NCBI GenBank assembly: GCA_014896315.1
Contig: JADBKP010000002.1
Coordinates: forward strand, 1 to 64,000
DNA: 64,000 nucleotides
Source: Limnochordales bacterium
Lineage (GTDB): Bacteria; Bacillota; Limnochordia; Limnochordales; DUMU01
Direction: 5' to 3'
Shown in pieces: positions 55,101-63,955 of the stretch (its first letter is position 1; the number at the start of each line of letters is the position of its first letter). The position numbers and the translations under genes are program-made. The notes beneath the pieces are model-generated. The model ran no database searches. It was not told the origin of the DNA and worked only from the letters and a program-made list of their open reading frames with translations.

Positions 55101-56264
55101 CTCGATATCGTTAAAGTCGACCAGGTTCAGCTCCCGCTTGCGAGAGGCCAGTCCCGCAGCAAACTCCCTGACCAGCCAGAGCAAGGCCCCGACCAGAACG
55201 GCGTGCCGCCGAAGCTCATTTTCAATCTGCTGAGAGGTGAAACTGTGAACCAATTCCAGCTTCTTCAGTTTGTCCCTGGCCCGGCCGTACAGTTTCTTCG
55301 CCTGTGTCCGCAGCAGGAGGGAATCGTCACCGGGGCTGCCGGTCTTACCTGAACGTGGTAGATAGGGCAAGGGCAGCAGCCCTGACAGGAGGGCATGCAG
55401 TTGATCCCAGTCCTGGCAGTTTCGAAGCTGCGTTCGCACCGACTCCAGCCGGCTCTGAGCGGTCGTGAACGTGGTCGCGTACTGCACCGGCCCGCCGGGA
55501 AGAGCGGTCAACCGTAGCGCCTCGTCTATCACCGCCACCGTCTCTGCCAGCACCTCATCAATCATATCCACTAGCTCCCGGCGCCACGCGTCTGCCCAAC
55601 CCGGTGTTTCTCTCATCGCCTCCGTCGCTGCCCGGCTCCAGGTATAACCATTGGTCAGCGAGTCGAGCCACGCCCAGGGCTCGGGCAAAGAGAAGGCGTA
55701 CTTATAGAGGCGGAGTACCAGCTGCCGCAGGTACCTCGCCTCCCTTTCGTCCCCATAGCTGCGCAAGAGCTCTCCTAAGGCCGAGTCTCCGTCCTCTGCC
55801 TTCTGGTACGCAGCAGAAAAGACCCCATCCAGAACTTCATCTTCGATCAGACGCATTTCGTCTGGGTCGGCTACCCGGAAATCGGGATCAAGTCCGACCA
55901 GGTAAAAGCCGTGCTGCACAAGCCAGAGGCAGAAAGCATCGATCGTAGTGATATGAGCCTGATCGAGCAAGAGCATCTGGAGTCGCAGCTGCCGGTCTTC
56001 GGGATATTGTTGCAGAAGCTCCTGCAGGCGCCGGCCGATCCTCTGCCGCATCTCATCGGCCGCCGCCCGGGTGAAAGTGACTACCAGCAGCCGGTCCAGG
56101 GAGACCGGGCGCGACTTGTCGCGCAGAAGGTTGACGATCCTCTCCGTGAGAACTGCCGTCTTCCCCGCCCCCGCAGACGCGGCGACGAGGAGCGACCCGG
56201 GGCGGCTCTGGATAGCCAGCCGTTGCGCTTCCGTCCATTGGGGTAAGTTGCTTGGGCGATTCAT
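52161..56264 (-). CDS. addA: ATP-dependent helicase/nuclease subunit A (AddA)
   Basis: UvrD-type helicase plus RecB-family nuclease of AddAB, which resects double-strand breaks up to a chi site for RecA loading. The 1367 residues have Walker A AASAGAGKT (Lys35), helicase motif II EILVDEYQDIN, a motif III LVGDVKQSIYRFRLAEP and motif VI region VALTRARERLIL. The C-terminal nuclease has GTATHLLLQHLDL and VLIEFKTD, with the active Asp in GTIDG upstream. An acidic insert (about 590-620) is a local oddity. The ATG overlaps the addB stop by four bases. Confidence 0.96.
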   Translation of the reverse strand: MNRPSNLPQWTEAQRLAIQSRPGSLLVAASAGAGKTAVLTERIVNLLRDKSRPVSLDRLLVVTFTRAAADEMRQRIGRRLQELLQQYPEDRQLRLQMLLLDQAHITTIDAFCLWLVQHGFYLVGLDPDFRVADPDEMRLIEDEVLDGVFSAAYQKAEDGDSALGELLRSYGDEREARYLRQLVLRLYKYAFSLPEPWAWLDSLTNGYTWSRAATEAMRETPGWADAWRRELVDMIDEVLAETVAVIDEALRLTALPGGPVQYATTFTTAQSRLESVRTQLRNCQDWDQLHALLSGLLPLPYLPRSGKTGSPGDDSLLLRTQAKKLYGRARDKLKKLELVHSFTSQQIENELRRHAVLVGALLWLVREFAAGLASRKRELNLVDFNDIEHRALELLRRRGETKSLISLAYDEILVDEYQDINPLQEAILLALAQLGKSGDPEAPGTRFLVGDVKQSIYRFRLAEPAIFLEKQQRFLPLSVGGDGASSPVAAEGDGRAEGEVGFCLTLRENFRSRPPIIHGVNTLFRQIWRREVGELDYNEEAELVPGYEYPPYPEADAAGGTVWPIEVHLIESARDAALNEVLEGSSLRSDADEPEDRDGGDAEYEPEYESESKTGRDSLAEELAEEETAAREAALIADIIQELVRPSGGRPMLVWDRAEQCYRPIRYSDIAVLHRAANQVSSVLLEILEAAGVPVFSEVGTGFLRTVEIETMRALLRVLDNPRRDIPLAALLRSPLIGLDAEQLAQIRIASPDGSFWDACRVAAEKMPEVGRAVEMIEAWRTAARREPLSRLIWQVYRETGFYYYVAGLPGGDRRQANLRAFYDRACQFDSFARQGLNRFVRFLDHLEAEGVESPEAPMLGEGDNVVRILSIHRSKGLEMPVVIVAGLGRSFNLNELKQDILFHRHLGVAMRTVDHERAIRYATPVYQAVRQARRKELLAEELRVLYVALTRARERLILVGSLSQLQEKLVRWASVLDSESEKLPSYLLAGAQNYLDWLGPALIRHPDASLLRRLASPPDAPSQFEDKPGVRAIARAELARQAHSCWRFHVHAALELDQAVNVLRRGARLQPEAGHQLGTAEDGTSSVMAQDEMGLAAREIEALFNWEYPHLSATRTVAKLSVSEWKRSVEAAGLGTTGAGGGPEADEEAGQLFPRREWWRSRTGQEKVLPGFLRQGDGLTAAEKGTATHLLLQHLDLSRGYVDEGVVRETLAALVARELLSPRAAAAVSVDDVIWFFGTELGRLLLETGRAAPGRVRREVRFTWTWPVQGERILVQGTIDGLVEQDDGTLVLIEFKTDSDRRPLSDLVQRYRVQVELYREAVSSILHRPVSRLFLVFLALRQVVEVGEQEAHTDPRKLPPLAVWGG

Positions 56265-59200
56265 GGGTTTGCCGCCTCCCGGATCTCCTGCCAGAGTTCT
56301 CTTTCGCCGCGCCTTGGAAGATAGCGGAACTTGTTGGCCGGGAACCTCCTGTCAAACCAGCACAACGCATGGTAGGGGCAATGAGTACAGGCCACCGCCT
56401 TCGGCTTGCTCCAGGGCGAGATCGTAATATCTCCAGACAGAATGGCACGAGCATACTGCGCCGCCTTCTGCTCCACGTAGGAGAGTAACGCTACGAGGTC
56501 GGCCTCTGCCACCGCATTTGCAGAGTTCCGGTACGGTTGCCCGTCCCTGGTCAGATCCAGCGGCACCAAACTCGACCGTCCGCCGGCGCCTAACGATCCG
56601 TCCATCAGCGTCGGGACAGGGCGATCACAGACCACAAGCCCGCTCAGTTTGTATAACTTGAGCTGCTCTTCCGCCACCTTCTCCGGCGCAGCGGCAAGTC
56701 GCGCCGCCAGGTCAGCAGAACGCCACAGGCGCGCCACCGGAAAGAAGAAAAGACCGGCTGGTCGCGCCGTAGCGCCGGTGATCGCCCCTGCCACCCAGCG
56801 CAGTGCCTGCCCCAGATAAATGGGTAACTGCAGCGCAAGCCCGTTCACCACATCCTCCAGTTGCCAGCCGGCACCGCTACCGGTCTTGTAATCGACCACC
56901 CGCACATATACCTGATCATCTACCACTGCCACATCCACCCTATCGATGCGCCCGCGTAACTCCAACAACCCTCCCCCCGCCAGCACGATCGCCTGGAAGC
57001 AGCTGGCAGAACAAGACGCGTCGCTCCGGCCCGGCCCAAATGGCACTTCCAGGCCGAACGGCCGAAACTCGCCGGCCCCGATCTGCCGGAGCAGCGCCGG
57101 CAGCGCTTTCCGGAGCACCTCATCAAGCAGGCGCACCTGGAAGCGAAGCCGTGGCGAAGGCGCAGGCTCCCGGGCCAACCCCCTTTGCACCTCCTGGAAC
57201 GCCTCTTTGAGATAAGGCAGGGCTTCGTCCGCGGTCAACTCTGACCAATCCTTCAGCCTGCCGGCGTCAATCTCTCTTTTCAGGGAACGGAGCAGGCGCT
57301 CCAAAACGGCATGGGCGAATTGCCCCCACAAGAGCGAATCGAATTCGGGCTCTTTCCACTCGCGAAGCTTCAGACCGAAGGTGGCAAAGTGGCGAAAAGG
57401 GCAGTGGGCAAACTCTTCAAGACGCGAGACACTGCTGCGGAACAGACTCCCGCTACCGTCGTGGTCTCTCCTTCCGTACAGGGCTGCCACAGTCTCGGGT
57501 TTCAGGCGGGGCAGGCTGTTTGTATATGAAACTCCCTCGATGATCCGTTTGCCGAGTGGGCTTGCCTGTACGATCTGTAACAGCCGTTGCACTTGAGAGT
57601 CTTTCGCCAATTCCGGGTCTGAACGGAGGCGGCTGGCCAAAGCTCCGGCCAATCGCGAAAGATCACCCGGCTTGAGCTGCAGGAAGTCTGTGATACGGCG
57701 CACCCGCTGCTCCGGGAACAACTCCCCGAGCCTGCGGAACGCCCATGCCGGATTAAGGGCCCGGCCCGACTCGTCGCTTTGAGGGTAACTGACCCAAAGC
57801 CGCTGCGCCGGACGGGTCAGAGCAATATAGGTCAGATAGCGCTGGTGCAGGAGCCTGGTACGGGCGGTGTCGGCCAGCAGCAGGCCTTCCTTTCCGAGCA
57901 ACTCCCGTTCTTGATCGAGAAAGAGCATATCTTCCTGAGGAACGGCCGGAAAGTATCCTTCCGCCATGCCCAGTACCAGCGTGGCCCGGACTGCCGGCGT
58001 GCGCGACCGCTCCACACTCCCCACCAGAACCTGGTCGAGGCTGGGGGGTATGAGCCCAAGGCTCAGGCCGGCCAGACCGGTCTCCAGGACCTGCCTGAAC
58101 TCGACGAGCGTGAGGGGTTGTTGTCCCAGCCCCTCCACCAGCTCATCGAGGAGCTGGACCAGCAGCGGCCAGATCTCCTCATGTTCCCGGGCGGTTGCCG
58201 GCTCGCCCCGCCTGCGGGCTTCCTCAGCCCAGCGGGCCAGCTTCTCCTCCACCTGCAAACTGGTCAGGAACTCGAATAAGGCCCGGCAATACTCCCCCGC
58301 CGTCGCACCGCGGCCCTGCTCCCCCGCACCGGCATTCAGGCGCAAAAGTGTTCCGGCCAACCGCCCCAGCTCCTGCACCGCTTGGCGGCGCAAGCGATCG
58401 AAATCGGTTACATCCCGTTGCCGCTGGCGCTCACCGTCAGTGGGAGGATCATCTATCTCCAGCGTATATGGGCGCTGATGCGTCCACGGGGTTGTCGACA
58501 ACCAGGCTTCGCTACCTGTCAGCCCGTGCTGGAGAACATACTCCTCCAGCCGATCTATCGCGTCCCTATCAACCGGTCCCAGATCGGTCTTGAGGAATCG
58601 GAAAAGCGGTTCGGGCGCAAAGCCGCTTGTCACCGTCTCGACGGCCGAACGCACCAGCTCGACCAGCGGATGGTGGGCCAGGGGCCGCCGCACATCCATG
58701 AAATACGGAATCCCCAGGTCAGTGAAGACATTGTCGATCAGCGCCTGGTAGGGTTCAAGACTCCAGGTCAGGACATTGATCTCACGAAAACGATAGCCTT
58801 CCTCCCGGCAGAGCCTGAGAATCTCCAGCGCAGCCGCCTCTACCTCAAGCCGCCGATTGGCCGCCGCTACCAATTCCAGGTAGGGAACTCCGCTCCGCTG
58901 CTGGCTGTACTCGTTTCCTTCTCGACGGCTGAGACCCGCCTCCTGGCGGGGAGACACCCCCGGTGTACTCCCGGCCTCGCCGAACCCCACCTCCACCTTT
59001 TGCCTCGCCCACTCCCGCTCCAGGTAGAGCAGCGCCGGCGCCCTCCGAAAGCGGTACGGCTCGGTCAGCCGCAGCGCCGGAATAACCGGCAAGCCCAGCT
59101 GGTCGATCCTCTCGCGCAGCTCCCGATATGTGCGCAGTGTCGGAGCAAAGAGCAGTGACTCTTCTTCCAGGATGAATCCCCGATCGGGAATAGCAAGGGC

Positions 59201-59977
59201 GTGCAACTCCGGCACCCAACGCACGTAGGGAGGGTCGTCCAGGCACAGCCGCGGATCGACACAGAGCGCAATCTCAGCCGCCTCTACATGGCAGAGAAGA
59301 GCGGCCAGCAGCCGATACTCCTGCGGGGTAAAACCGGCGAATCCATCCACCCACAAACGTGCACCAGCCAGAGCAGAGAAGGGGCCACCCTGCCTGCCGG
59401 AGGCATCCAGCACCGCCGCAGCCCGATCCAGTGCAGCATCGGGATCGAGGTAGCGTTCGGACGTGGCCTGCTGGTAGAGCCGGTAAAGAAGAGCCAGATC
59501 GTGCAACTTGTCGGCCAGCAACGCATCCTGCGGGCCGAGCCTGGCCGCCGCCCGTTCCACATTTTCGGGAGTGTGGGCAAAGGCGCGCATCTCACCGAGT
59601 ATGCGCGCAAGGCGCTCGAGAAACCCCGGCCGCCGGGCGTACCCGGCAAAGACCCGCAAGCTGCCTTCATTCCGCAGCAACAATGAACGGAGGAGCATAC
59701 GTCGGCCAAGCTCCCCAAGCCGCGGCCGCGCCAGCCCTCCCGCTATCTCAAGGATCCGGTAAACAAGCCGGGCAAAAGAGATTACATGAGCGCGGATGAA
59801 GCCGGATAGATCTGGAGTATCGGCCAATTCCCGCTCCATCTGAAAGGTCGCCTGCTCGGGCACGAGCAGGAGCAACGGAGGCCCTTCCGGACTGCGCCGC
59901 AGCTCCTCCCGTATGGCCTGGAGACAATGGTAGGTTTTTCCCGTCCCGGCCCTTCCCAGGACAAACCGGATCGCCAT
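56261..59977 (-). CDS. addB: ATP-dependent nuclease subunit B (AddB)
   Basis: Partner of AddA, with its own nuclease that cuts the other strand and an inactive helicase-like core that reads chi. About 1238 residues. It starts MAIRFVLGRAGTGKT with an intact Walker A. The C-terminal nuclease has LRGRIDRVD and VVDYKTGSG. An Fe-S cluster is expected from one Cys in FAHCPFRHF and three in CTHCPYHALC. An ATG twelve codons further up (60013) is also possible, but the chosen one fits the family. First gene of addB-addA. Confidence 0.95.
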   Translation of the reverse strand: MAIRFVLGRAGTGKTYHCLQAIREELRRSPEGPPLLLLVPEQATFQMERELADTPDLSGFIRAHVISFARLVYRILEIAGGLARPRLGELGRRMLLRSLLLRNEGSLRVFAGYARRPGFLERLARILGEMRAFAHTPENVERAAARLGPQDALLADKLHDLALLYRLYQQATSERYLDPDAALDRAAAVLDASGRQGGPFSALAGARLWVDGFAGFTPQEYRLLAALLCHVEAAEIALCVDPRLCLDDPPYVRWVPELHALAIPDRGFILEEESLLFAPTLRTYRELRERIDQLGLPVIPALRLTEPYRFRRAPALLYLEREWARQKVEVGFGEAGSTPGVSPRQEAGLSRREGNEYSQQRSGVPYLELVAAANRRLEVEAAALEILRLCREEGYRFREINVLTWSLEPYQALIDNVFTDLGIPYFMDVRRPLAHHPLVELVRSAVETVTSGFAPEPLFRFLKTDLGPVDRDAIDRLEEYVLQHGLTGSEAWLSTTPWTHQRPYTLEIDDPPTDGERQRQRDVTDFDRLRRQAVQELGRLAGTLLRLNAGAGEQGRGATAGEYCRALFEFLTSLQVEEKLARWAEEARRRGEPATAREHEEIWPLLVQLLDELVEGLGQQPLTLVEFRQVLETGLAGLSLGLIPPSLDQVLVGSVERSRTPAVRATLVLGMAEGYFPAVPQEDMLFLDQERELLGKEGLLLADTARTRLLHQRYLTYIALTRPAQRLWVSYPQSDESGRALNPAWAFRRLGELFPEQRVRRITDFLQLKPGDLSRLAGALASRLRSDPELAKDSQVQRLLQIVQASPLGKRIIEGVSYTNSLPRLKPETVAALYGRRDHDGSGSLFRSSVSRLEEFAHCPFRHFATFGLKLREWKEPEFDSLLWGQFAHAVLERLLRSLKREIDAGRLKDWSELTADEALPYLKEAFQEVQRGLAREPAPSPRLRFQVRLLDEVLRKALPALLRQIGAGEFRPFGLEVPFGPGRSDASCSASCFQAIVLAGGGLLELRGRIDRVDVAVVDDQVYVRVVDYKTGSGAGWQLEDVVNGLALQLPIYLGQALRWVAGAITGATARPAGLFFFPVARLWRSADLAARLAAAPEKVAEEQLKLYKLSGLVVCDRPVPTLMDGSLGAGGRSSLVPLDLTRDGQPYRNSANAVAEADLVALLSYVEQKAAQYARAILSGDITISPWSKPKAVACTHCPYHALCWFDRRFPANKFRYLPRRGERELWQEIREAANP

Positions 59978-60077
59978 CCTGCCCGTTTCCTCCAAACTCC
60001 TGTTTGCTGGCATCTTCTTGTCATCTTCGCTTTCCGGCGGCTACTTCCTGCCTGGCTGGCCCCAACTTGCCACCGGC

Positions 60078-60106
60078 TTGTACCCCGAGCAACTTCGTGG
60101 TAAAGT
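60078..60106 (+). promoter_or_regulatory. Promoter of the aldolase gene
   Basis: TTGTAC (60078-60083), 17 nt and TAAAGT (60101-60106), in the divergent space before the aldolase gene. Confidence 0.6.
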
Positions 60107-60223
60107 GCAAAAGATAACCAGGACGTCTGCGTAACGGAGACGCCAGGCGAAACCATGGCAGAAAGCTGCGCACTCTTGCGCACTGCACTCCGTTCACGAG
60201 GAACAGCCGGGAGGAAAGAGTCT

Positions 60224-61201
60224 ATGCCTTTGATCCCAATGTACCAATGCTTACAGGAAGCAGCCAAAGGCGGATATGGAGTCGGCGCATTCAATGTGAA
60301 CAACATGGAGCAGGTGCAGGCGGTGCTCCGGGCCGGTCGTGAAACGCGTTCCCCGGTCATCCTGCAGGTGAGCCGCGGCGCCCTCAAGTATACCAACCGG
60401 GTGTACATCAAACATCTGATACGGGCTGCGGTGGAGGAGAACCCTGATCTGCCGATAGTGGTACATCTTGACCACGGGGACAGTCTCGAAACGGTGAAAG
60501 TGGCAATAGACCTCGGTTTTACCTCAGTGATGATCGACGGCTCCCACTATGAATTCGAGAAGAACGTCGCCATCACCCGGGAAGTGGTCGAATACGCCCA
60601 TCAGTTCGGAGTCTCAGTGGAAGCAGAGCTCGGTACTTTGGGCGGGATAGAAGAAGATGTCTCGGGATCCGTTCAGCTCACCGATCCCGACCAGGCTGCC
60701 GAGTTCGTAGCCCGCACGCACTGTGACTCCCTTGCCGTTGCCATTGGTACCTCCCACGGAGCATACAAGTTCAAGGCTGAGCCAAAACTTGCCATCGACC
60801 TGGTGGAGGAGATCTACAGGCGGGTGCAGATCCCACTCGTTCTGCATGGTTCCTCTTCCGTACCGCCGGAGCTGGTCGACCGCATCAACCAGTACGGTGG
60901 CCGCATGGAGAAGACCGCCGGTGTCCCCATTGCCAGCATCCAGCAGGCCATCGCCAAAGGAGTGCGCAAGATCAACGTCGACACGGACCTGCGCCTGGCC
61001 GCCACGGGGGCAATCAGGCAAGCATTTGCCGAGAATCCGGCCCTCTTTGATCTGCGAGATTACCTCGGACCGGCACGGGAGGCCATGTACAAGATAGTGG
61101 CTGAAAGAATGCGCGACTTCGGTAGCGCGGGCCACGCCGGAGATTACGAGCCCTTGACCCTGGAGGACATGAAGGCTTTCTATCGCGTGCGCGGATACTA
61201 A
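60224..61201 (+). CDS. Class II fructose-bisphosphate aldolase family
   Basis: Zinc aldolase of 325 residues that splits fructose 1,6-bisphosphate or a related ketose bisphosphate. It has GAFNVNNMEQVQAVL, the catalytic Asp83 and zinc His84 in HLDHGDS, ELGTLGG, HGSSSVP and INVDTDLRLA. Tagatose-bisphosphate aldolase is the alternative, as the groups overlap; FbaA is more likely for a single gene. The start is ATG 60224 with GGGAGG nine bases before it; the frame is open further upstream without a site. Confidence 0.93.
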   Translation: MPLIPMYQCLQEAAKGGYGVGAFNVNNMEQVQAVLRAGRETRSPVILQVSRGALKYTNRVYIKHLIRAAVEENPDLPIVVHLDHGDSLETVKVAIDLGFTSVMIDGSHYEFEKNVAITREVVEYAHQFGVSVEAELGTLGGIEEDVSGSVQLTDPDQAAEFVARTHCDSLAVAIGTSHGAYKFKAEPKLAIDLVEEIYRRVQIPLVLHGSSSVPPELVDRINQYGGRMEKTAGVPIASIQQAIAKGVRKINVDTDLRLAATGAIRQAFAENPALFDLRDYLGPAREAMYKIVAERMRDFGSAGHAGDYEPLTLEDMKAFYRVRGY

Positions 61202-61295
61202 ACCACTGACTGAAATGCTGAGCCGCACGGAGGCAGGTGGAGGCGGCAGTGCGTCAAACGCCCTCCGCCCGCCTCTCCCTTAATCTTGCTCCTTC

Positions 61296-63644
61296 TTACT
61301 CCTTCACCAGCTTGAGTACCCAGACCTCTCCCGCCGCCAGCTTCTTGCTCAGGATCAGCTCCGGTCTGCCGGCGGAAACCTCCATGTGCTGTGTCTGCCA
61401 CCAGTGTTCACCCGGAGCGGGTTTCAGCACACCGCTACCATCAGGTCCGACCAACCCTTCCTCAGCCACCAGCTCATCTACGGCATATCTGCCCGGGGCA
61501 AGCCCCCTCACCCGAAAGACCGGTTCAACCTCCTCTTCCCCGTGGTTGAAAGCGAAGAAGAGATAGCGCCCCTCACCGGCCTCCAGCAGCCGGGGCTCGA
61601 CGACCCGGTGCTGATCGTCACCAATCCCTGTCACTTCGACAGGCCGCACCAGGCCGGCCCAGTCCTGGAAGGCAGCCAGCAGCTGCCCGGCCGCCGGATC
61701 CCTGCGGGTCTGATAGGTAAAGCTGAGCATCGTGCCGATCAGCACGGCCACGCCCATCCCCACCCGCCGGGCCGTGATGGCCGCATCGCCATTGGCGAAA
61801 GTGGCCAGGACCTGCGTACCTGCGTACGGCCGCAGATGCTGTTCAAAGAGAGAACCGCTGATCCCCGCACCGACCGGGAAAGGCAAACGCAAGGCGGAGG
61901 CCGCCGCCGGCTCATCCCTGTCGCCCGTTGAGCTACCAGGAGAAGAAGCGGCCGGTATCTCGTGCGCCACCACCTTCATCATGGTGGAGTCGACCTTGTA
62001 GGTACCGATCTCTTCCGCTCCGAAGAGTTCGTTGAGACCCACGCCCGGCACTGCCGTCCCGCAGCGGCCCGTGGGGTCGTTCCAACCGGTCCGGGCCTCC
62101 GCCACAACCACACCGCCATCTTCGACAAACCGGCGCAAGACTGCGGTGGCCTCCGGCGGCATTGCCAAGGCAAACGGCAGGTAGATCAGCTTATACCCGT
62201 CTACCTTCCCTTGAGCCAGGAGGTCAATGTGCAGGAAATCGGCAGGGTGATGATTCTCAAAGAGCGAACGGTACGCGCCAAGGAGCGATCGGCTGGGTAC
62301 GTAGGCCGAAACTTCTCGCAGGCCCACCCAGAGCATGTTGGCATACAGGTTATACACTACCGCTGCCTGCGCCCGAACGGGCCGGGCCGCCAGGAAGAGC
62401 TCCATCTCCCTGGTCACCACTCGCGCTATCGCTCCCGCTGCGAGCGCCCGCTCCGAGGGCGTTCCGTCCAGATTGGTCAGGCCGAAACCGGCGGATTCAA
62501 TCCCCCGCATCATTGGCCGCCAGGCGTACCAGTTGAGGCCCTTGGCCCCGTGTGCCAACGGCCCCCAGGTCCAAAGCCTTTCGTCCTTCGCATCCGCCGG
62601 AATAGCGAACGTACCTACATAGCCGTGCCCGCCCTGCAGTTCACCCAGCCAGAAAGGCTTCCCTTCCGCATCCGCCGCCGACCGGGTACTGTCGAGGTAC
62701 GCTCCCCGAACGGCCGGATCGTTGGTCTCCTTCGCCCCCACATGCTTCGGATAGAAGCTTGTGCCCCAGATATCGACCGCCCTGGCCATCCGCCAATCGT
62801 CCGGCTCACCTTCACTGGTGTAGGGAACGGTGAGAATCCCCGGTACCGCCGAATGACTGGTGGTGATGAAATCGGGGTTGACACTCTTCACCACCTGCCG
62901 CCGCCAGGCCAGGTCGGCAGCGATCTTGTCCACTATAAACTCCTGCCAGTCCATGAAATCGGTGTAGGCCATCAGAGAGATGAAGCGGGGCGGTTCAACC
63001 TCATCCCAGGAGCGGTAGGTGCGGTACCAGGCCTCATTGAGGGCGGAAAGCGAACCGTACTTTTTCTTCAACCAGTTGCGAAAGCGTGTCCTTGAATAAT
63101 GACAGAAGCAGAAGGATGAGCGGGGCGGAAGGTAATCGAAGTAAGCCCACTGCACCACGTGAGGCTCACTCCAGAGATCCCAGGCATAGAAGTTCGGCTG
63201 AGTATTAACATACTCGGCCAGCCGGCGCAGGAACGCCTCCGCCTGCTGCCGCACCCCCGGGTGGTCGTAACAATACCCCGGAGCCGTCTGGCTGACGATT
63301 TTCTGTCCCCCTGACGCCACATAGTGGCTGTCCGGATAGAGTACGGGCAGCCAGTCGGGTGCCGAATCCAGATATACCTGGACCAGAACCTTCAGGCCGG
63401 CTTCCCGCGCCATCTCAAACAACAGGTCCAGCGTGGAGAAGTTGTACACCCCCGGCTCGGGCTCGCCGGAAGCCCAGTCGATCCACGCCCGGACGGCGTT
63501 GAACCCGCACGCCCGTATGTATTGGACGTCCCGCTGCCATCTGGCCTTTGCTTGCTCCCGATCGGGCGCAGGAGCGTAGACAAGCGTGGCCCGGGCATCG
63601 CCTCCCGTGTACCAGACTGCAAGCGGTAAGAAGGTCTGCTTCAT
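61296..63644 (-). CDS. GH42-type beta-galactosidase-like glycosidase
   Basis: The 782 residues have the GH42 barrel: AWIDWASGEPEPGVYNFSTLD, the acid/base Glu160 in AWDLWSEPHV, and the likely nucleophile Glu335 in FWLGELQGGHG. A trimer-type domain (about 430-540, YLPFALAMPPEATAVLRRFVEDGGVVVAEART) and a beta C-terminal domain follow. No signal peptide, so it works in the cell. The true bond is not certain; beta-galactoside or arabinoside are options. The start is ATG 63644 with a GAGG near it. A palindrome lies about 100 bases upstream. Confidence 0.9.
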   Translation of the reverse strand: MKQTFLPLAVWYTGGDARATLVYAPAPDREQAKARWQRDVQYIRACGFNAVRAWIDWASGEPEPGVYNFSTLDLLFEMAREAGLKVLVQVYLDSAPDWLPVLYPDSHYVASGGQKIVSQTAPGYCYDHPGVRQQAEAFLRRLAEYVNTQPNFYAWDLWSEPHVVQWAYFDYLPPRSSFCFCHYSRTRFRNWLKKKYGSLSALNEAWYRTYRSWDEVEPPRFISLMAYTDFMDWQEFIVDKIAADLAWRRQVVKSVNPDFITTSHSAVPGILTVPYTSEGEPDDWRMARAVDIWGTSFYPKHVGAKETNDPAVRGAYLDSTRSAADAEGKPFWLGELQGGHGYVGTFAIPADAKDERLWTWGPLAHGAKGLNWYAWRPMMRGIESAGFGLTNLDGTPSERALAAGAIARVVTREMELFLAARPVRAQAAVVYNLYANMLWVGLREVSAYVPSRSLLGAYRSLFENHHPADFLHIDLLAQGKVDGYKLIYLPFALAMPPEATAVLRRFVEDGGVVVAEARTGWNDPTGRCGTAVPGVGLNELFGAEEIGTYKVDSTMMKVVAHEIPAASSPGSSTGDRDEPAAASALRLPFPVGAGISGSLFEQHLRPYAGTQVLATFANGDAAITARRVGMGVAVLIGTMLSFTYQTRRDPAAGQLLAAFQDWAGLVRPVEVTGIGDDQHRVVEPRLLEAGEGRYLFFAFNHGEEEVEPVFRVRGLAPGRYAVDELVAEEGLVGPDGSGVLKPAPGEHWWQTQHMEVSAGRPELILSKKLAAGEVWVLKLVKE

Positions 63645-63955
63645 TCCTCAATCCATCCTTCCTGGCCAGATTCTCCCCTACGCGCCGCTTCCTTCGAGAC
63701 CCGGTCGGTCCCACCGGCGCGAGGGTACAGGGTCCGTTACATTGATAGGTCAACCTATCCTATCCTATCCTGCCCCTCCAGTTCGCCGTCACTCAACCAA
63801 ATCCTGCTGACCCGGCTGTGTACAGCCAATCAGTAACAATCAGTCAAGCCGTCCCGATGCGAACCATTGCGCGAAGTGTTACACTATAGGATACGCGGAC
63901 ACGTTTCCGCAATTGGTTTAACTCAACCGGTTTACGAAGAGGAAAGGCGAGATTC
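63645..63955. other. Divergent intergenic region with palindrome
   Basis: Apart from the inverted repeat at 63744-63759 and short (CCTAT)3 repeats next to it (63754-63771), no firm promoter or gene is seen. It separates the glycosidase gene from the gene that starts at 63956. Confidence 0.5.
63744..63759. promoter_or_regulatory. Possible operator: perfect inverted repeat
   Basis: GATAGGT-CA-ACCTATC. On the minus strand it holds TTGACC, a possible -35 for the glycosidase gene. A sugar-responsive repressor site is plausible. Confidence 0.45.

Noticed and set aside
63754-63771. Short CCTAT repeats as a CRISPR or satellite
   Set aside because: Only three units of five bases, no spacers.
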